Assembly: GCA_963854835.1 (NCBI GenBank)
Contig: OY978529.1
Coordinates: 42,032,055 to 42,096,054, forward strand
From: Megamerina dolium
Taxonomy: Eukaryota > Arthropoda > Insecta > Diptera > Megamerinidae
Length of the DNA: 64,000 bases
Direction of reading: 5' to 3'
Shown: piece after piece, positions 59,511 to 64,000 of the stretch
Layout: each line of letters opens with the position of its first letter
How positions within the stretch are numbered: position 1 is the first letter of the stretch
Program-made: the position numbers and the translations under genes
The notes under the pieces: model-generated
The model's database searches: none
What the model saw: the letters and a program-made list of their open reading frames with translations, nothing else
Told to the model about the DNA's origin: nothing

Positions 59511-59621
59511 ATCTGGATAGATCGTACACATCGTAACACCAAGAGGACTGAGAAAAGCGATGAATTGGCCAATATCGGAGCGGCTTTAGGTTCTATAAGA
59601 AAATTACGTCAAAAAAGCACC
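59511..59621 (+). pseudogene. RNase H C-terminal fragment of a non-LTR retrotransposon
   Basis: The plus-strand frame from 59511 reads IWIDRTHRNTKRTEKSDELA, then NIGAAL. It aligns by eye with the end of retrotransposon RNase H domains, W(V/I)PGHRNI-GNEKSDELA-IGAAL, including the conserved His and the final Asp. The usual PGH and GN are mutated. A stop follows in KST*. No other domain of the element is recognised on either side. The identification rests on about 25 residues only. Confidence 0.45.
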
Positions 59622-59876
59622 TAGCAAAAGCCTTACGGCATTAGTTCTTTTGGCGTTTTGTCTCAGAACTCAGAGGCCCTTTCATTACAAATGTTGTCTT
59701 TCTAAAAAGTAATGTCAGTCAATAAACCTTATTTACTTAGGTATAATATCGTGATTTACTAAAGCCATAGTTGCAATATTTTCCATTTAATTTCTCTTCA
59801 TTCTAAACGCATTCATTACGAATGCAATATTGGGCGCATCAATTTCATCTGGACTGCGATTTGGCAGTTTACATTT

Positions 59877-60702
59877 ATGCTTCATTACCACGCAAAAAGT
59901 TGTTGGCATCAATTGTTTACAATCATGGAATGGGGCGACATCGAAAATCGTATTGTGGGAGTTGGCCTACTAAAATGCAACATGGGAAAAGACGATATCT
60001 TTTGGACGTTGCAACCTCTTGGAATCACTCGCAATTTTGTGTATCGTGCTGTGAAGTTATTTGAGGATACTTGTGGAGTACGAGAGACCGTCAAAGATCC
60101 GGCCGTTCACGCACTGTGAGAACTCCGAAAGCGATCAAAGCCGCGAAAATACGAATCGACCGGGAACCGCTGCGAAAACAGAAAATATTGTCGCGGGAAT
60201 TGCAAATTTCGCAGAGGTCCATGTCTATGAAAACTTGAGACTCAGCGCGTACAAGTGACACACTGGACACCTGCTCACGGCCGCATTGGAGGGAAAACGT
60301 AAGCGAAAATCACTGACGAGAAAATCTTCACCGTAGAAGAATCGTTCAATAAACAGAACGATCGTGTGTATACTCGGTCATCCAGAGAACCATCTCAAGT
60401 CATCCCGAGGATCGAAAGAGGTCTCTGCCCCAGCTCACAAGGCAAAACCGACTCAACTGTGGATAAAAACCAACATTCCGGACTTCATATCAACGGATGA
60501 TTGGCCAGCTGGTAGTCCAGACCTCAACCCGTTAGATTACAAGTTGTATTCCGTATTAGAGGGCATGGCTTGCTCTACTCGACACCCAAATATTGAGTCG
60601 TTGAAGCGAGCCCTTGTCCATGCAGTGAACAATTTCCTCATGCATGAAGTGCGTTTCGCGATCGATGAATGGTCTCAAGTCGTGCTGGAAGGCAAATATT
60701 GA
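59877..60702 (+). pseudogene. Broken Tc1/mariner-type transposase (fourth mariner type)
   Basis: Plus strand. N-terminal helix-turn-helix remnants (GITRNFVYRAVKLFEDTCGV) run into RQRSGRSRTVRTPKAIKAAK, PLRKQKILSRELQISQRSM and AYK*HTGHLLTAALEGK. The ITDEKIFTVEESFNKQNDRV block at about 60309-60368 carries the first catalytic Asp. Near 60420 the sequence jumps from PRIERG directly to SAPAHKAKPTQLWIKTN, a deletion that takes out the middle and the second catalytic Asp expected before SAPAH. WPAGSPDLNPLDYKLYSVLE (about 60500-60560) holds the third. The end is EVRFAIDEWSQVVLEGKY. Several frameshifts occur. I could not find matching terminal inverted repeats by eye, so element borders are not given. 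Confidence 0.88.
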
Positions 60703-61366
60703 TGTCATTTTGAATAAGTTGTTCTCAGATTTGTAGCCATTGACTAACCCAATACCAAAACCAAAAGCGTCGATTTTTCTGTGTATCAATATTTATGACT
60801 TAACTAGGTATTAACATTCGGGTTTCGGTTCACATTTCTGTTTAACAAATAAATATTCATTTCATACCGGTATGTAGTAGCTCTTTGTGTAAACTTTTTT
60901 TATTATAACATTTCTATCTATTGTTACTAGGAAATGTCACACGCATACATACATACATTCATTCTAATAAACTTATGCAAGTGTTTCTGACCCGTTGTAC
61001 GTCAAAAATGTGTATGGTGAAAAGGGCTTTTCGTCTTCGTACATAGTTTTGTATGGTAGTGGATAGTTCCTTTCTTCTTATACATTTTCAACATTTTTTT
61101 TTTGTCTTGCTTTTGAAGTAGCTTCCTTTAATTTTTATATTTTCTGCTGCTAGTATATACGATTAGTAACAATTTTTATTCAATTCCTCTTGCAGCGACC
61201 TATCGTCTTAGTGAATTTTTTTTTTTTTTTTTTAAGTTTTTTAGAGGTTTATGCTTTACTATTGCACTCTTGTCTTTCTGCTCTCTTTTGTCTTCTTGCC
61301 TTTTCGACATACGTTTGTGTTGTTACTTTGGTAACATTTTGTAACTATTTACTATGAATGGATGTG

Positions 61367-61388
61367 TCTGTGTGTGTGTGTGTGTGTG
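61367..61388. repeat. TG dinucleotide microsatellite
   Basis: A TG run following GTGTCTG. Confidence 0.9.
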
Positions 61389-61615
61389 AATGAGTGAGTG
61401 TGTTGTATATAGTTCAAAATAAGGGTCAACAACTTTGCTATTGTATTTGTGTATGCAGTAACGTTCGTTGGAAGCACTTATGTGTTCAATTATGTCAAAA
61501 GGAATTATTATTATTCTCCTTGCTTTTTTGATTTTTTTTCTTTTTATTTCCTTTTCGCTTCTCTTCGTTCTCTTCTTTGTAGTTACTTTTTTTCGTATTT
61601 AATTTGGTTTTCTTT

Positions 61616-61636
61616 TGTGTGTGTGTGTGTGTGTGT
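61616..61636. repeat. TG dinucleotide microsatellite
   Basis: An uninterrupted TG run following TTTTCTT. Confidence 0.9.
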
Positions 61637-62189
61637 AATACTTGAATATATAACAATGAGCTGTCAGGTTTTTCCTTTAAACGCCTTTCGCTGTTATCGG
61701 TTTTGTCTGTTTTTGTCGTGAGCATGAGCGAACAAGAATGTGTCATACTAAAATGTTTTATAATTTGATGAAGTAGGTAAGTACGTAGGTGGTATTTATA
61801 AAAACTATTTCCGCTTTCAGCTTCTATTTAATAATCAATAAATACTTACTTACGTGAATAAATGAGTATTTCTATTAAATATGCTTTTAGCTGTATCCTG
61901 TGGTTGTAGCTTCCAACAATAATTGATATGGCATAATTAGTTTAGTTACGCAAATAATCTATTATGCAATATGTAGGTTTGATCTACAGTTTTTACTGCA
62001 GAGCGGCTACTATTTTCGACTTGCAGGCGGTTAAGGATGCTAAATTTTCTATTATTTTCATATAAACTATAGTGAAGTATTTTATTTTCCATGGAAAATT
62101 GACAGATATGGAAAAGTATATTTATAATATTAATTTAAATTAGGACATGAGTCGATATATTTATATCTATCCGTTTGTCAGGCTCTCTG

Positions 62190-63800
62190 CCTCTCTATCT
62201 GTCTATATCCTCGCATGATAGCTGCCGTAATTGTAGAGCGATTGACATGAAAAGATGTATGCACGATTTTTGTCACCAACAAACAGATATAATTGTGAAT
62301 CGATAAAATTAGATGCAAAACTACGCTTACCTCCCATACAAAAGTATATTGTGAGTTGTGAATTTTGACACTTTTTGTAAGAAAATATAAAGTTATCAAG
62401 CTGAAATTAAGGATTTGTAATTGTATTTACCAACGAACATATGTCTATGAAAATAGACTAAATCGTGTATAAATTATGACTATTTCCCATACAAAAGTAG
62501 GTTGTTACATGAGTGTTTTTGCACTTTTGGTAGGAAAATATGAAGTTATCAAGCTGAAATTCAGAACTACTAACTAGTTTTACTAAGAAATAAACATATT
62601 CGAAAAAAGACTGAATTGGGTACAAATTACGCCTACTTCTCATACAAAAGTACGTTGTTGAAGTGGTGTTTTCATACTTTTGGCATGAAAATATGAAGTT
62701 ATCAAGCTGAAATTTAGTACTACTAATTAGATTTACTATGTGATAAATATATTTGCAAATAGACTGAATTGGGTAAAAATTACGCCTACTTCCCATACAA
62801 AAGTACGTTGTTGAAGTGGTGTTTTCATAGTAGTGGTACGAAAATATGAAGTTATCAAGCTAAAATTTAGAACTACTAATTAGATTGACTATGTAATAAA
62901 TATATTTGAAAATAGACTGAATTGGGTAAAAATTACACCTACTTCCCATACAAATGTACGTTGTTGAAGTGGTGTTTTCATAGTAGTGGTACGAAAATAT
63001 GAAGTTATCAAGCTAAAATTTAGAACTACTAATTAGATTGACTATGTAATAAATATATTTGAAAATAGACTGAATTGGGTAAAAATTACGCCTACTTCTC
63101 ATACAAAAATACGTTGTTGAAGTGGTGTTTTCACACTTTTGTCATGAAAATATGAAGTTATTCAGCTGAAATTTGGAACTACTAATTAGATTTACTAAGC
63201 AATAAACATATTCGAAAATATACTAAATCTGGTAAAAATTATACCTACTTCCCATACAAAAGTACATTGTTGAAGTGGTGTTTTTATACTTTTGGCATGA
63301 AAATATGAAGTTATTAAGCTAAAATTTAGTATATAACATTATATTTACTAATAAGTATTCATGTTTGCATGTGAGCTAAATCGGCTAAAAACTACTTCTA
63401 CCTCCCATACAAATCTATGCTTCCGTATGTAAATTTTCGCACTTATCGCACGAAAATACAAAGTTATAAAACTCTGAAACTTGTGGCATACAACTACGTA
63501 TACTCACTAATAAATATATTCAAAAATAGATTAAATCGAGTGAATATTACGCATACCTCTCATATAAAAGTATATTGTTGGAAGTGTGTTATCATATTTT
63601 TCAGATGAAAATTTGAAATTATAATAATGAAACTTTGTATGTAAGATTGTATTGAGTAACAAATATACATATTAGAATATAGGCTGATTTGGAAAAAAAT
63701 TACACATACCTCCCATACAAATTTATGCTTCCGAATGTATGCTTTTGCACACTTTATGCACGAAAATATGTAGTTATTATCGACGTCTATCTTCCATACA
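62190..63800 (+). repeat. Tandem array A7 of the ~153-bp satellite family
   Basis: CCTACTTC(C/T)CATACAAA anchors at about 62632, 62785, 62938, 63091 and 63244 give an exact 153-bp period over five units. Units share GTACGTTGTTGAAGTGGTGT, GAAAATATGAAGTTATCAAG, AACTACTAATTAGATT and TATTTGAAAATAGACTGAAT. The units starting near 62785 and 62938 are almost identical, so amplification here is recent. Flanking units are more diverged. Its left flank (62190-62240) resembles the left flank of A5. No coding function. Confidence 0.95.
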
Positions 63801-64000
63801 AAATTCCATTCTCGACTGAAATTTCTCAAAATTTGATCTCGAAATTAGTTGACCCTTTTAAATGGACTACATTAATATAGAATATATATTTTGTATTTAT
63901 ATCTGTAGCTTCTTAAATATGCATATATTCTAATCTATATACAAAAAAGCTTTAATAAAATTTATCTTTTTTTCTATTTATATTTATAGTCCACGTGTGC
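63801..64000. other. Window end, non-coding
   Basis: AT-rich sequence after the last satellite unit; nothing recognised. Confidence 0.5.

Larger units (their letters stand above)
60703..62189. other. Non-coding stretch
   Basis: T tracts (61218-61233), TG microsatellites at 61367-61388 and 61616-61636. No gene-like frame; the frames at 61449-61746 are low-complexity. Confidence 0.5.

Overview
The window looks like nuclear DNA of a higher dipteran, most likely a tephritid-type fruit fly. That rests on the strong AT bias, abundant fly-style microsatellites (CAA/TTG, GAT, TG, CATAC), a 61-bp GT-AG intron with a CTAAC branch-site-like motif, and Jockey-, I- and RTE-like retrotransposons beside Tc1/mariner DNA transposons. 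Nothing bacterial or viral is present. Species assignment is inference.

Only one convincing host protein gene is visible: a two-exon gene at 19571-21185 (+) coding for a predicted 517-residue protein with a coiled-coil-like segment and one C-terminal membrane anchor followed by a 36-residue tail. I do not recognise its family.

The rest is repeat-dominated intergenic or intronic DNA. (1) Seven arrays of a diverged satellite with a unit of about 153 bp lie at 1-905, 17.7-18.5, 21.5-22.3, 33.0-34.3, 36.8-37.8, 52.3-53.6 and 62.2-63.8 kb, all in the same orientation. (2) A second tandem family with a unit of about 260-300 bp lies at 5.2-5.7 (-), 25.2-26.4 (+) and 39.9-41.4 kb (-). (3) A third AT-rich family is built on an imperfect palindrome containing CGACATTATTGCAAA, at 9.6-10.3 and 55.3-57.1 kb. 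(4) There are five Tc1/mariner-superfamily elements of at least four kinds: 14657-16835, 43267-44468, 48318-49522, 49622-50526 and about 59.8-60.7 kb. All have broken transposase frames. (5) Non-LTR retrotransposon relics include a Jockey-like copy (2.4-3.9 kb), an RTE-like copy (5.7-7.5 kb), two RNase H-bearing I/R1-type copies (29.3-31.4 and 44.7-46.0 kb), and three 5'-truncated copies of a family ending in (TAAG)n. (6) A tRNA-derived SINE family has two full-length copies with perfect 12-bp target-site duplications (15850-16212 and 40535-40920) and several partial ones.

Insertion order can be read directly. The three (TAAG)n retrotransposon copies sit inside an RTE-like element, a Tc1 element and an I-type element, each with its own target-site duplication. 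A SINE also sits inside the same Tc1 element, and another inside a family-B tandem array. Removing the two insertions and one copy of each duplication from the Tc1 element leaves about 1.23 kb, the usual size for that superfamily. The best candidates for something undescribed are the co-oriented 153-bp satellite, the SINE family, the palindromic repeat family, and the unrecognised tail-anchored protein gene.
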